Shown in pieces: positions 8,969-17,699 of a DNA stretch of 64,000 bases (positions within the stretch are counted from its first letter, which is position 1; each line of letters begins with the position of its first letter). The stretch lies in contig JAHDHL010000009.1 of assembly GCA_020631355.1 (NCBI GenBank), positions 81,905-145,904 on the forward strand, written 5' to 3'. The notes beneath the pieces were generated by a model. The model ran no database searches. It saw only the letters and a program-made list of their open reading frames with translations, and was not told where the DNA came from. The stretch comes from Saprospiraceae bacterium (GTDB lineage Bacteria > Bacteroidota > Bacteroidia > Chitinophagales > Saprospiraceae). The translations under genes were made by a program, and so were the position numbers.

Positions 8969-10543
8969 CTATCGGATTTGTTTTTGAATAACGATATTGG
9001 TTGAATCCTTGACGATGAAACTCGGAAGATTCTGATTGTGGTGGTTCTTAAAGAAAGCCAACTGGTATCCCTGTGCCTTGATACTATCCAACACCAAACT
9101 ATCCGGAAACCATTCATAAGCTATTACATCCTGATAGAACATAAGTTCCGAATCCTGTGCAGGCTTACAATTGAATATGATCCTATCCTTTGTTATTTCC
9201 TCCGGTAGATTTTTGAATATACTGGCATTATGGATTTTGGCATTTCTATTTTCCATTTGTATCGACCTGAACGAAGCAATGTTCTTGGGTTGTAATGCAT
9301 TGTAAAAAATGAAAATGGCAAATGGAATATAAAGTAAAGCGGGCCATTTGATTATAGGTGATAATCTTTTCAAGCCTAAGAACAAATACCTGAAGGATTG
9401 CAAAAGACCAAAGGCAATCAGTATCATGATGATGCTACTTACAGGGAATGTGAAACTGGGCATCTTCGTAGCGACTATGATGGAGAAAAAGCCATACATG
9501 ACAAGTAGCATGCCTATAAATGCGACACTAAGTTGCTTATTCACATTCTTCTTGAATATACAGTATGCAAGTCCGATGAGAAAAAGGAATTGGGCCATAG
9601 GAAAACCATAATGGGTCTCAAAGAATTGAATATAAAAATAGGGATCATCCTTAAAGGGACCCATGACATGCCCGATATGCTTGGTATTCAATTCGTAATT
9701 GTATTGGCTCTCGTAGGGAAAGGCATTCAGGATGTAAATCTGCCAAGGGGATGCTATAATGACTGCTGCAAGCACTCCCAATACTATGTGGAAATAGGAT
9801 GTCCATGTTTTCCTTTTCTCAGTATCGGATAATACCACCAATCCCCAGCCTCCTATGACGATGAGTGCCGTCAGCCATTTACAGAGAATGGCCAACCCTA
9901 CGAATATTCCAATGATAATGGACCATCGGATTTTTGTCTCATGTTTGATATACCGTGTCAATGCCCAGATAGCTGCCGTAATGTAGAATGTGAATGCAGC
10001 ATCATTCTGCTCCAATCCCAATCTACCAGAAGTGAGTTCCAGTTGGTAGAAGGAACAACAAATGTATAGACCCGCAAGAAAGGCTACCTGCTTATCCTTC
10101 AGCCAGAACTTGGCGATATCATACACGAGTTTGATGGAAATGGTTCCCATGATAGCGGAGGGTAACCTCATGGCAATTTCATTGACTCCGAATAACTTCA
10201 TGGACAATGCCATTTGCCACATGAAAAGTGGTTGTTTGTGGAGCCAGATATGACTCTGTGTCCAACGTTCTATTTCATAGGGAAGAATCGGATTGACCCG
10301 AAGCATGGGTTTGAAAGGGTATTCCATCATATTCTTGGCCACCAAGGCATGGAATCGTTCATCCCAATCATGGATATAAGGGTCAAGACTGATCATCAAA
10401 AGCCTCAGTGCCAAACCTCCTATCGTAATGAGTATAAGGCCCGTCTTTTCCTTTTCTTCAATAAAAAAGAAATATATTCCAAGCAGGATGGGAATAGAGG
10501 AAACTAATAATCCGAGTAAGGTTTCGTTCTCGTAGAATACCAT
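8969..10543 (-). CDS. GT39-family (ArnT/PMT-like) integral membrane glycosyltransferase
   Basis: A 524-aa polytopic membrane protein with about ten to twelve hydrophobic segments. The acidic motif in the first extracytoplasmic loop (HDWDERFHA) and the following HIWLHKQPLFMW match the polyprenyl-phosphate sugar transferases of the PMT/ArnT (glycosyltransferase family 39) group. Such enzymes move a sugar from an undecaprenyl-phosphate carrier to a protein or lipid on the periplasmic face. The acceptor and sugar are unknown. A soluble C-terminal region of about 90 residues follows the last helix. It lies 31 bp downstream of the zinc-ribbon gene on the same strand, so the two may be co-transcribed. 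Confidence 0.85.
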   Translation of the reverse strand: MVFYENETLLGLLVSSIPILLGIYFFFIEEKEKTGLILITIGGLALRLLMISLDPYIHDWDERFHALVAKNMMEYPFKPMLRVNPILPYEIERWTQSHIWLHKQPLFMWQMALSMKLFGVNEIAMRLPSAIMGTISIKLVYDIAKFWLKDKQVAFLAGLYICCSFYQLELTSGRLGLEQNDAAFTFYITAAIWALTRYIKHETKIRWSIIIGIFVGLAILCKWLTALIVIGGWGLVVLSDTEKRKTWTSYFHIVLGVLAAVIIASPWQIYILNAFPYESQYNYELNTKHIGHVMGPFKDDPYFYIQFFETHYGFPMAQFLFLIGLAYCIFKKNVNKQLSVAFIGMLLVMYGFFSIIVATKMPSFTFPVSSIIMILIAFGLLQSFRYLFLGLKRLSPIIKWPALLYIPFAIFIFYNALQPKNIASFRSIQMENRNAKIHNASIFKNLPEEITKDRIIFNCKPAQDSELMFYQDVIAYEWFPDSLVLDSIKAQGYQLAFFKNHHNQNLPSFIVKDSTNIVIQKQIR

Positions 10544-10573
10544 AAGGCGGTTGAGGTTTGGAATTCGAATCCG

Positions 10574-11518
10574 TTAGAATATGCTTTTGAGTCGTTTGAG
10601 TAATTTCATCAATTTGAAATTGAATTGCGCATTGACATGGAAATACCTGCCATTGATGGTAATCCAATCATTCTCTTTCTTGATATCCTGCAAGTGTTCG
10701 AAGTGAACCGCCTGTGACTTATTGAAATGGGCTTTCCAGTAAATACCTCTTTCCGTAATAGCGAAACCCTCCTTGCAAGAACCGAAAACCGTTTGGTCAC
10801 AAAGAAGATAAACCATTTCTTTCTTATCGGCCCTAAGGAATGACTGGGCTGCATTCTTGATTTTGTGTTCCGGAACAGCCAGGAAATCCAAGAAGAATTT
10901 TTCGGTCTGACTCTCATTGTCCAAATCCAGATAATCGAATATCATTTCCTCCAGATTGATTTCCGTATGGGTCTTACCCTCATATTTGAGGATAGCCTCC
11001 GGAATATCAAATGCATTCAGATTCCTACAATGCATAATGATGAAATGGTCGAGTAGGCTATCGAAGCTCTTATCTAGTAAATGGTCGATTTCAGGTAGAA
11101 CGGTTTCATCCTGTTTGCAATGGATGGTATAGGTCTCCTCAGCCAATTGGTCTGCCCTGATTTTGAATCTTTTATCAAAACCAGAATCGTAGAATTGGGT
11201 AACATACTTTTCGTATTCACTGGCCTTGTGTTCCTCTATGATTCTTTTTTTCAGTGAACTGAAGAAGTGTGCGGCGATTTGTTCGGATAAGGAACCGACC
11301 TGTTCGAAATTCAAGGGATACTTGGATTCATAATCCTCTGCCTTGAATTCATGATTGGTGGATAATGCACAACCGCATTGTGTACAGAATTTGGACCCTG
11401 CGGCATTCTTACTGTTGCAACTGGGACAATTGACGGGCAAACCCAACACTTTTTCACCACAACCGTGGCAAAATCGGGCATTGTTTAATAATTGAATCTG
11501 GCAGTTGGAACATCTCAT
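10574..11518 (-). CDS. Double zinc-ribbon protein of unknown function
   Basis: A 314-aa cytoplasmic protein. Two zinc-ribbon knuckles sit in the first 52 residues: MRCSNC...FCHGCG, then NCPSCN...FCTQCG, each with four cysteines. The rest has no family I recognise; it is rich in charged residues, and its end (YFHVNAQFNFKLMKLLKRL) looks like a small beta-rich PH-like segment. The ATG at 11518 is preferred over a TTG two codons upstream. It precedes the membrane glycosyltransferase by 31 bp. A sensing or scaffold role is possible but unsupported. Confidence 0.7.
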   Translation of the reverse strand: MRCSNCQIQLLNNARFCHGCGEKVLGLPVNCPSCNSKNAAGSKFCTQCGCALSTNHEFKAEDYESKYPLNFEQVGSLSEQIAAHFFSSLKKRIIEEHKASEYEKYVTQFYDSGFDKRFKIRADQLAEETYTIHCKQDETVLPEIDHLLDKSFDSLLDHFIIMHCRNLNAFDIPEAILKYEGKTHTEINLEEMIFDYLDLDNESQTEKFFLDFLAVPEHKIKNAAQSFLRADKKEMVYLLCDQTVFGSCKEGFAITERGIYWKAHFNKSQAVHFEHLQDIKKENDWITINGRYFHVNAQFNFKLMKLLKRLKSIF

Positions 11519-11717
11519 AGTCAAACATGCTAAGTCAGAGGATACTTCTAGGTTTCGGTACGAAAATAGGATGATGATTCATCAATTCAAAGGAAGTCTT
11601 TTATTAAGTCATCGAATTAGGCTTTTTATTTTGTGGAATTCTGCGATTTTTGAGTCATAATAATAGGGCAATACAATCGTTTAGGAACAGAACTGAACCA
11701 TAACAAAATAGAGTGTG

Positions 11718-12329
11718 ATGAAAAATTATCCGATAATCCTTTTGGGGTGCATGTTACTTTTGTGTTCATGCGGTACTGAAACCGAGGGGTCCGAAAGTTC
11801 CTCCAATGAGGTATTCGATCCCCATCAAGCAGCCATTCCTGATAGTGATACCCAACTGGAAGTCGAATTGTCTGATGAGGACAAGAAGAAACTAGCAGAA
11901 GCAGTTGGGAAAGAAGCAGAGGATATTTCCCTGCAATCCCTGAATGCGATTCTTTCCAGTATGGATGGCAAGACAGCTTTGTGTCTGTTTGCGGATTTCG
12001 GCAATTCGGATATCCAGCAAGTCCTTTCCAATTTGGGAGAATTATCCAAAAACACGGATCCGGCCAAGTTGTCCATACTAATGATACATCGGGATAGCAT
12101 TGTTGATAAGAACAGTATAGATGCCCTAGTGAGGGAAAAAGGTATAGATGCAGATACCTACATCATGTCTGATGAAGCGGATTTGACCGGTTTGCAAGGC
12201 AATGGGGATGCTACGGCAATGGCTTTGCCTGCTTATTATATTTATTCCAGTGATGGTACTGCCATGTGGATTGATGGTAGTAGGGAATATGCCGAATTGT
12301 ATGTGATGTTACAGCCCTTTATCTTATGA
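11718..12329 (+). CDS. Lipoprotein with degenerate thioredoxin-like domain
   Basis: A 203-aa lipoprotein. The signal peptide ends in LLLCSC and is followed by a Ser/Glu-rich linker. From about residue 70 the pattern KTALCLFADFGNSDIQ..., then ALPAYYIYSSDG, resembles the beta1, active-site and cis-proline portions of TlpA/AhpC-like thioredoxin folds, but no CXXC is present. If the fold assignment is right the protein is not a redox enzyme. The true trxA follows 154 bp downstream on the same strand. I choose the ATG at 11718 over the adjacent GTG. The fold call is an inference from pattern only. Confidence 0.6.
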   Translation: MKNYPIILLGCMLLLCSCGTETEGSESSSNEVFDPHQAAIPDSDTQLEVELSDEDKKKLAEAVGKEAEDISLQSLNAILSSMDGKTALCLFADFGNSDIQQVLSNLGELSKNTDPAKLSILMIHRDSIVDKNSIDALVREKGIDADTYIMSDEADLTGLQGNGDATAMALPAYYIYSSDGTAMWIDGSREYAELYVMLQPFIL

Positions 12330-12483
12330 CCCGAAGAATGTGAGTAGGGGATAGACAGATTGAATTTGTCCTAGTAAAGACAACATCGTGCAATAGAAAA
12401 TCCGTATCTTGCAACCAAATTCGGTATCACGACGTTGATATTCTTGAACAACTTATTCATTTAGATTTAAATTTTTTTATAAA

Positions 12484-12807
12484 ATGGCATTCGAATTCAC
12501 AGATGATAACTTCAAGACAGAAGCTTTAGACACAGACAAATTGGTATTGGTAGATTTTTGGGCTCCATGGTGTGGACCTTGTAAGGCTATCGGTCCTGTG
12601 ATTGAGGAGCTTTCCAACGAATATTCTGATGTAGTTGTGGGTAAGGTGAATGTAGATGACCACCCTCAGGTATCGTCACAATTCAAGGTAAGATCCATCC
12701 CAACCGTCCTTTTGTTGAAAGGAGGTGAGGTAATGGAAAAATTCGTAGGAGCAAGAACCAAGAAAGAATATGTGGCTGCAATCGACAAGCATACTGTTTC
12801 TGCGTAA
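12484..12807 (+). CDS. trxA: Thioredoxin
   Basis: A 107-aa cytoplasmic thioredoxin of canonical length, the general protein-disulfide reductant driven by thioredoxin reductase. It shows FWAPWCGPCK with the WCGPC active site, the conserved buried aspartate region KLVLVDFW, and the cis-Pro loop RSIPTVLLLKGG. It has no signal peptide. No thioredoxin reductase gene is visible in the window. The name rests on clear family resemblance. Confidence 0.95.
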   Translation: MAFEFTDDNFKTEALDTDKLVLVDFWAPWCGPCKAIGPVIEELSNEYSDVVVGKVNVDDHPQVSSQFKVRSIPTVLLLKGGEVMEKFVGARTKKEYVAAIDKHTVSA

Positions 12808-12840
12808 TTATTAGGATTTTATTATCATAATAACATATAT

Positions 12841-12876
12841 CAATTGCCATATCCATTGACTTGGATGTGGCAATTG
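12841..12876 (+). terminator. Hairpin after trxA
   Basis: A 15-bp stem (12841-12855 with 12862-12876, one wobble pair) with a 6-nt loop lies 34 bp after the trxA stop. It lacks a U tract, so it may be a weak terminator or a stabilising 3' hairpin. Confidence 0.4.
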
Positions 12877-12951
12877 TCATATATTGCCGATAGTTAAGCA
12901 ATCAGAAGTATCTGATGTGATACTACTAACTTCATATTTTCAATCTAGCAC

Positions 12952-13881
12952 ATGAGCTTACTTAACGAACAGAGTGTAAGAAACCTGGGGAATCTTGATT
13001 TATTGGCCAAACAGGTAGTGGAGGGATTCATTATCGGATTGCATAAGAGTCCATTTCATGGTTTCTCTGTCGAATTTGCTGAACACAGGTTGTATAATCA
13101 AGGAGAATCCACCAAGAATATTGATTGGAAAGTATATGCTCGTACGGGTAAGATGTTTACCAAGAGATTCGAGGAGGAAACGAACCTGCGTTGCCAGATT
13201 GTGATTGATACTTCTTCGTCCATGTATTTTCCTGAAATCACCAAGAAAAGTAAGGAACATATCAATAAGCTAAGATTCTCAGCTCTTTCTGCTGCTGCAT
13301 TAATGAACCTGTTGATGCGCCAGAGGGATGCTTTCGGCTTGAGTTTATTCGACGAATCTGTTCATGAGCATACCCGTTGTAAGTCGAGTACCACACATTA
13401 TCGCTTATTATTGACTTATCTGGATAAGTTGATTGAGAATCCGGAGCATAATCGTCCTACGAATGCTACTCAAGCCTTGCATGAAATTGCTGAGAATACC
13501 CATCGTCGTTCATTGGTGGTCATCTTCAGTGATATGTTCGGGGATATGGATAATAAGGATGAATTGTACGCTGCTCTCCAGCATCTGAAACATAACAAAC
13601 ATGAGGTTATCCTTTTCCATGTAACGGATAAACCCAAGGAGCAGGATTTCGAATTTACCAATCGTCCATATCTGTTCATAGATATGGAAACAGGTGAAAA
13701 GGTTCGCCTCCAATCCAATCAGGTCAAGGAATATTACAAGGAAAGAATGGGGGCATACATTGACGAACTGAAGATGAAATGCCTACAATATCGTGTGGAT
13801 TATGTAGAAGCGGATATCACAAAGGATTTTAGGAAAATCCTACAGGCCTATCTGGTCAAACGTTCCAAGATGATCAGATAA
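12952..13881 (+). CDS. DUF58 domain protein
   Basis: A 309-aa cytoplasmic protein with the DUF58 core: GFSVEFAEHRLYNQGE, then the NIDWKVYARTG stretch and a vWA-like metal site QIVIDTSSSMYF. DUF58 proteins are usually encoded with MoxR-type AAA ATPases and BatA/BatB vWA proteins and are thought to act in chaperone-like assembly or stress functions. Neither partner is next to it here: trxA lies upstream and a convergent WG-repeat gene downstream. Function therefore stays at the family level. Confidence 0.85.
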   Translation: MSLLNEQSVRNLGNLDLLAKQVVEGFIIGLHKSPFHGFSVEFAEHRLYNQGESTKNIDWKVYARTGKMFTKRFEEETNLRCQIVIDTSSSMYFPEITKKSKEHINKLRFSALSAAALMNLLMRQRDAFGLSLFDESVHEHTRCKSSTTHYRLLLTYLDKLIENPEHNRPTNATQALHEIAENTHRRSLVVIFSDMFGDMDNKDELYAALQHLKHNKHEVILFHVTDKPKEQDFEFTNRPYLFIDMETGEKVRLQSNQVKEYYKERMGAYIDELKMKCLQYRVDYVEADITKDFRKILQAYLVKRSKMIR

Positions 13882-13900
13882 ACCCTTATCCCAATTCCAT

Positions 13901-16021
13901 TTATTCTCCCAACCCATTACCTAGACGGTCATATTGGAAGATAGTTCCATATTGGTCCTCAGCCCATATGATACCCCCATGCATGGTGATACTCCTGAAT
14001 TTGTGATTATATGGTATGATGGTTTCGTTTTTCTCATTCAATACTCCGAGTGACCTTTGTTTGTCCGCTGTTACAATCAGGCCATAACCCAGGAAATCAA
14101 ATTTAGAGAATGTCATATCATTCCAGATTGTACCATCCCATTTCATCCCGATATAATGATTGTGCTTCAGTCGAATCAGAAACATACCATGGGTGTCATC
14201 ATACTTTACAATTCCCAAGCCACCTTGTTTTTCCTCTAGTATGGATGTTCCATTATCATGTAAAAGGTGTTTTTTCGGAGATGTATATCGTCTAACAATA
14301 CTGATTGGAAGCCGATCCAATTTCGTTTTCTGTATATCTCCCTCATTGAGCAATCGTATATCCTCGTCCTGCACAGCCAGATACTTATTGTCGGGTAGTA
14401 CAAATTCGGTTCTCTTGGGAGATCCGCTGCGTCTTGAGCTTTTTCTAACGTCAATAAAAGTATCATAGGCCTTACCCTCACACTCAAAAGCAATGATATC
14501 ACCATTACAATCCAATACTTGTCGATTAACGGATTGCTGATTCCTAACTTCGATTATATAATTATTGACCACGGTCAATGTTCCATTTTCCTTGTTTATG
14601 GGTTGCAATTCATCATCCAATAAGTGGCTTCCATCTTCATCGTATGCCAGATGGATTTTAGGAAAACAATCTTTGATGGGAGTGATGTTCCTGTAGGTTG
14701 TGGATTTGGTTTTGGAGTTTTTAGTATTAAAAAGATAATACTTGGGATTTGTCATTCTATCCTTTGTAAGATGTAGGAATCCATTATCTAAATCATTGAA
14801 TTGTTCATAAATAGCCTTAGTCAACTGTTTGCCATCCATTCTCATGATTCCGAAAGGAAAGTGTTGTCCATTCGGATTTTCATCCTTATAGTGAATCAGG
14901 TAATCGGGTGAATTCATAAGGAAACCCAACCTTTTCTTACTAGGCTGGAGGACCCATTTCCCATCATGATTGATGATGCCATATAGGAATGAAATCCGTT
15001 TGGAAGTTTCTTCCTTATCCCTCATTTGGACCATACCATTCCCATCATCATTGAATCTATGAATCGTATGAAATGCTTCTGATGAAACGAGCTTACCCTC
15101 AAAGTCAATGAGATACCAGACTTTTTCACCAATACGTTGAATGGCTAATAATCGATGTTCTTTTGAAATCAATTGAAGTTGGAAACCCTCATCACAAATC
15201 AGTTTCTTATTGTTCGGGATATCATACAGATTATAATTGTTGAAAAAATACCTTTCATCAAAATAGATTAACTCCTTAGTAGGATAGGGTAGGTAATGTG
15301 TGGCGGTCTTAAAATCCTTATCGAGGATATAATGATGTTTGAATAAATCAACCAAATGATAAAAAGTTTCCCCATTCAATGATACGACTTCAATCTGATG
15401 GTAATCATCCGCGACAACGAATTGATTATTTTGTAGAATACCATAGCCATTCAGGGTCTGTACAATGAATGTATTCCCATCGATAACCTTTACATCATAG
15501 TAATCCTTAGTCAATTGTTTCTTACCATCTGGTAGGGAATAAAAATTGGCGAATTGTGCTGAATAAGCAACGATACCGGTAGGATTCCCTACCCATTCTA
15601 TCCGGATATATTCGGCAGGAAGTATGATTTGTTCTTGTTGGTCACTGATGCCTCTGAGTCCTGATGCTTCATCAAGGAATACCTGGTAGGAACCGTTCAG
15701 TTCATAGGTATTACGCTGTTGCATACCGAATTCTTTTATGCTCTTTGCATACTGGTTGATTCTTGTATAAGAGTCCTCAATCGGTACAGGCTGGTATTCT
15801 GGTTGGGTTGGTTGGGGAGGAGGTTTGGGATATGATGGCTTAGGCTGAACTGGTTTCGGACCTGGTTTGGAATGGGAAATATTCTTAATCGTATTAGGAG
15901 TTAGATTTTCACAATTGCACGATTCGAGTCCGTATAGCTCCTTGATATGCTGGACTTGCTGTGCCCAAATGTTGGGATTCCCCGAAATGAGTAGGGCGAT
16001 GATGATGAAATACCTGTACAT
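13901..16021 (-). CDS. Secreted WG-repeat-like protein
   Basis: A 706-aa protein with a signal peptide (residues 1-20, ending NIWAQ), a short cysteine-containing segment, and a Pro/Lys/Gln-rich linker at about residues 50-80. The rest is made of repeated units of about 50 residues that carry G-I-x-D/N-x-x-G-K patterns (for example LYGIINHDGKWVLQPSKKRL and FPFGIMRMDGKQLTKAIYEQ), like WG (KWG) beta-hairpin repeats. It has no T9SS domain and no lipobox, so a periplasmic location is likely. No enzymatic motif is visible. It is convergent with the DUF58 gene, with only 19 bp between stops. Confidence 0.65.
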   Translation of the reverse strand: MYRYFIIIALLISGNPNIWAQQVQHIKELYGLESCNCENLTPNTIKNISHSKPGPKPVQPKPSYPKPPPQPTQPEYQPVPIEDSYTRINQYAKSIKEFGMQQRNTYELNGSYQVFLDEASGLRGISDQQEQIILPAEYIRIEWVGNPTGIVAYSAQFANFYSLPDGKKQLTKDYYDVKVIDGNTFIVQTLNGYGILQNNQFVVADDYHQIEVVSLNGETFYHLVDLFKHHYILDKDFKTATHYLPYPTKELIYFDERYFFNNYNLYDIPNNKKLICDEGFQLQLISKEHRLLAIQRIGEKVWYLIDFEGKLVSSEAFHTIHRFNDDGNGMVQMRDKEETSKRISFLYGIINHDGKWVLQPSKKRLGFLMNSPDYLIHYKDENPNGQHFPFGIMRMDGKQLTKAIYEQFNDLDNGFLHLTKDRMTNPKYYLFNTKNSKTKSTTYRNITPIKDCFPKIHLAYDEDGSHLLDDELQPINKENGTLTVVNNYIIEVRNQQSVNRQVLDCNGDIIAFECEGKAYDTFIDVRKSSRRSGSPKRTEFVLPDNKYLAVQDEDIRLLNEGDIQKTKLDRLPISIVRRYTSPKKHLLHDNGTSILEEKQGGLGIVKYDDTHGMFLIRLKHNHYIGMKWDGTIWNDMTFSKFDFLGYGLIVTADKQRSLGVLNEKNETIIPYNHKFRSITMHGGIIWAEDQYGTIFQYDRLGNGLGE

Positions 16022-16368
16022 GCTGACAAAGGTCGGTCATATTTTTTAATCCTCATTCTTATTCGAATCGAATAAACTTTTAAAAAAATCTTAAGACCCA
16101 TACACCCAAATTCACGATAAGTGCATCTATATAAGTGGAAGCTTCCTCCAGATGGCTTTCGGTTAGTGTGGGAAAAAGGTCTTGTTGGAATAATTCACAA
16201 AAAAACACCGAACAATACCAAGACCCTGATTTTCCACCTACCGAAACCTAGGAAACAACGCACTACCGAAGTCGAATACTAACTACCTATTTCAGAAGTA
16301 TGGTTTTTCCGTACTACAGCATGGCTGTGGATGGGAGACCTATCCATTCACCTAAAATAGACGACATC
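16022..16368. other. Intergenic region between divergent genes
   Basis: About 350 bp between the divergent WG-repeat and TonB genes. It must hold promoters for both but I see no clear TAnnTTTG element, hairpin or small gene. The reading frame of the TonB gene is open back to 16300, but that segment lacks family-like sequence. Confidence 0.5.
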
Positions 16369-17169
16369 ATGAAAAAGTACAATCAAGATATCAGTAACCT
16401 CAAGCAGAACCGAATCATGAATTTTCAAATCGGTCTGATTGCAGCCCTAGGAGTAGCGCTTCTTTGCATCAACTATACCAAGGATGTATACGAAAAGAAA
16501 GATGCAGCATTTGAAGATGTGGGAATTTGGGAAGATCCCATTGTGATTCCGAATACGACCCAAGAGAAAAAGATCATGCCACCTCCACCGAATATCGAGG
16601 AAGTAGAACCAACGGATTTGGTAGAGGATATCGAATTCGAGGAAGAACCGGAGCCCGTGATTGAGAACCCCTCACCTGTTGCCCAACCAGAAAAACCGAA
16701 ACTTCCGGTTGTACCAGCCAAAGCACCAACTAGAAAGGAACCAGTGGTGGATAAGAATCCTCCTGTGGTGATTGCACCTCCTGTACCAGAGGAGGAGGAA
16801 GATTTCGAACCTGAGAAATTCGTGGAAATCATGCCTCGCTTTAGGATGCCGGAGGATAAGAATGCTTCTGAGGATGAAATCAAGAGTTTTGCTGATTTGG
16901 AAATGATAAAATATATATCCAAGAATATCAGATATCCATCAATGGCCAAGGAAATTGGAATTGAGGGTACAGTTGTCATCCGTTTCGTGGTGGAGAAAGA
17001 TGGTTCAATTACAGGTATAGAAAATCTTCGTGATCCCGGGTCGGGACTTGGTGAGGAAGCCATCAGGGTAGTTAGGAATATGCCTAAATGGCAACGAGTA
17101 GGTAGGCAGAATGGTAGGAATGTAAGGGTCTATTTTACCTTACCCATCAAATTCAAGCTAGATAAATAA
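16369..17169 (+). CDS. TonB-family energy transducer
   Basis: A 266-aa protein that probably couples inner-membrane proton-motive force to outer-membrane receptors. I start it at the ATG at 16369 (MKKYNQDISNLKQNRIM), which places a single transmembrane helix at about residues 20-37. A long Pro/Glu/Lys-rich periplasmic spacer follows. The C-terminal TonB domain (about 180-266) shows IRYPSMAKEIGIEGTVVIRF, VEKDGSI and NMPKWQ. Repeated acidic PEEEEDFEPE runs are normal for such spacers. No exbB/exbD or receptor lies nearby, so the partner is unknown. A terminator follows. Confidence 0.9.
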   Translation: MKKYNQDISNLKQNRIMNFQIGLIAALGVALLCINYTKDVYEKKDAAFEDVGIWEDPIVIPNTTQEKKIMPPPPNIEEVEPTDLVEDIEFEEEPEPVIENPSPVAQPEKPKLPVVPAKAPTRKEPVVDKNPPVVIAPPVPEEEEDFEPEKFVEIMPRFRMPEDKNASEDEIKSFADLEMIKYISKNIRYPSMAKEIGIEGTVVIRFVVEKDGSITGIENLRDPGSGLGEEAIRVVRNMPKWQRVGRQNGRNVRVYFTLPIKFKLDK

Positions 17170-17225
17170 TCATCCATATGAGTCAAGAAATGTAAGATTG
17201 GAAAATCGGTAGTTTTTCGACTATG

Positions 17226-17265
17226 AAAAGGGAGGGTTCAATGGAATCCTACCCTTTTCTTTTTG
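17226..17265 (+). terminator. Terminator of the TonB gene
   Basis: AAAAGGG (17226-17232) pairs with CCCTTTT (17252-17258), with a partly paired interior, followed by CTTTTTG. Confidence 0.6.
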
Positions 17266-17269
17266 TAAA

Positions 17270-17447
17270 GAATAAAAAACCCTGAGTCGGGGAAGACTCA
17301 GGGTGGGTTTCATAAAACCTCAGTGGGTGTATGGCAATTCTAATCCTTACGTTAGTTGCAAGGTCATTTGGATAAATGGGGTGACCCACCGAGGTTTGGC
17401 ATTAAATGGTTGTCAATATAAGATGATTCATAAGTGATTTAATGCCT
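17270..17447 (-). ncRNA. Candidate structured small RNA ending in a terminator
   Basis: Read on the minus strand, this stretch holds three hairpins in order. The first is a perfect 10-bp stem GGCATTAAAT / ATTTAATGCC (17437-17446 with 17398-17407). The second is a 14-bp closing stem AAACCTCGGTGGGT / ACCCACTGAGGTTT enclosing two smaller hairpins. The last is a perfect 10-bp stem ACCCTGAGTC / GACTCAGGGT (17295-17304 with 17279-17288) followed by a run of T. The G-U pair in the second stem and the T run favour minus-strand transcription. The only upstream gene on that strand stops at 17700, some 250 nt away. It has no resemblance I recognise to tmRNA, RNase P or SRP RNA; a 6S-like RNA cannot be excluded. 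It may instead be a long 3' UTR. Confidence 0.4.
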
Positions 17448-17699
17448 AAAAAAAGTCCGAGAATGAATCGAGTTAAATACAAAACACATCATTTGGTTTC
17501 TTGTGTGAAGTTTTTTGGGTAAGGTTAAATTCTTTCAATTCTTTGAGAGAAAGAACATAAGATTGATTCTGTCTTTTCAGCTATCAACCTTATGTATATC
17601 ACTCTACTTGCTTCATTTGATAATTGTTATTACAAATGTAAGTCGGAGTGCCACTTTGAGCAATTAGAATTTTTTATAAATGTCCTTGTGAGGGTTTAA
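17448..17699. other. Intergenic remainder
   Basis: About 250 bp between the candidate RNA and the stop of the next minus-strand gene. It is AT-rich, with no coding frame and no strong hairpin. It would carry the promoter of the candidate RNA, but no convincing TAnnTTTG element is visible. Confidence 0.4.

Noticed and set aside
16473..17063. A Ser/Gly-rich minus-strand frame of ~196 codons
   Set aside because: It is the antisense of the Pro/Glu-rich TonB spacer, a classic false frame.
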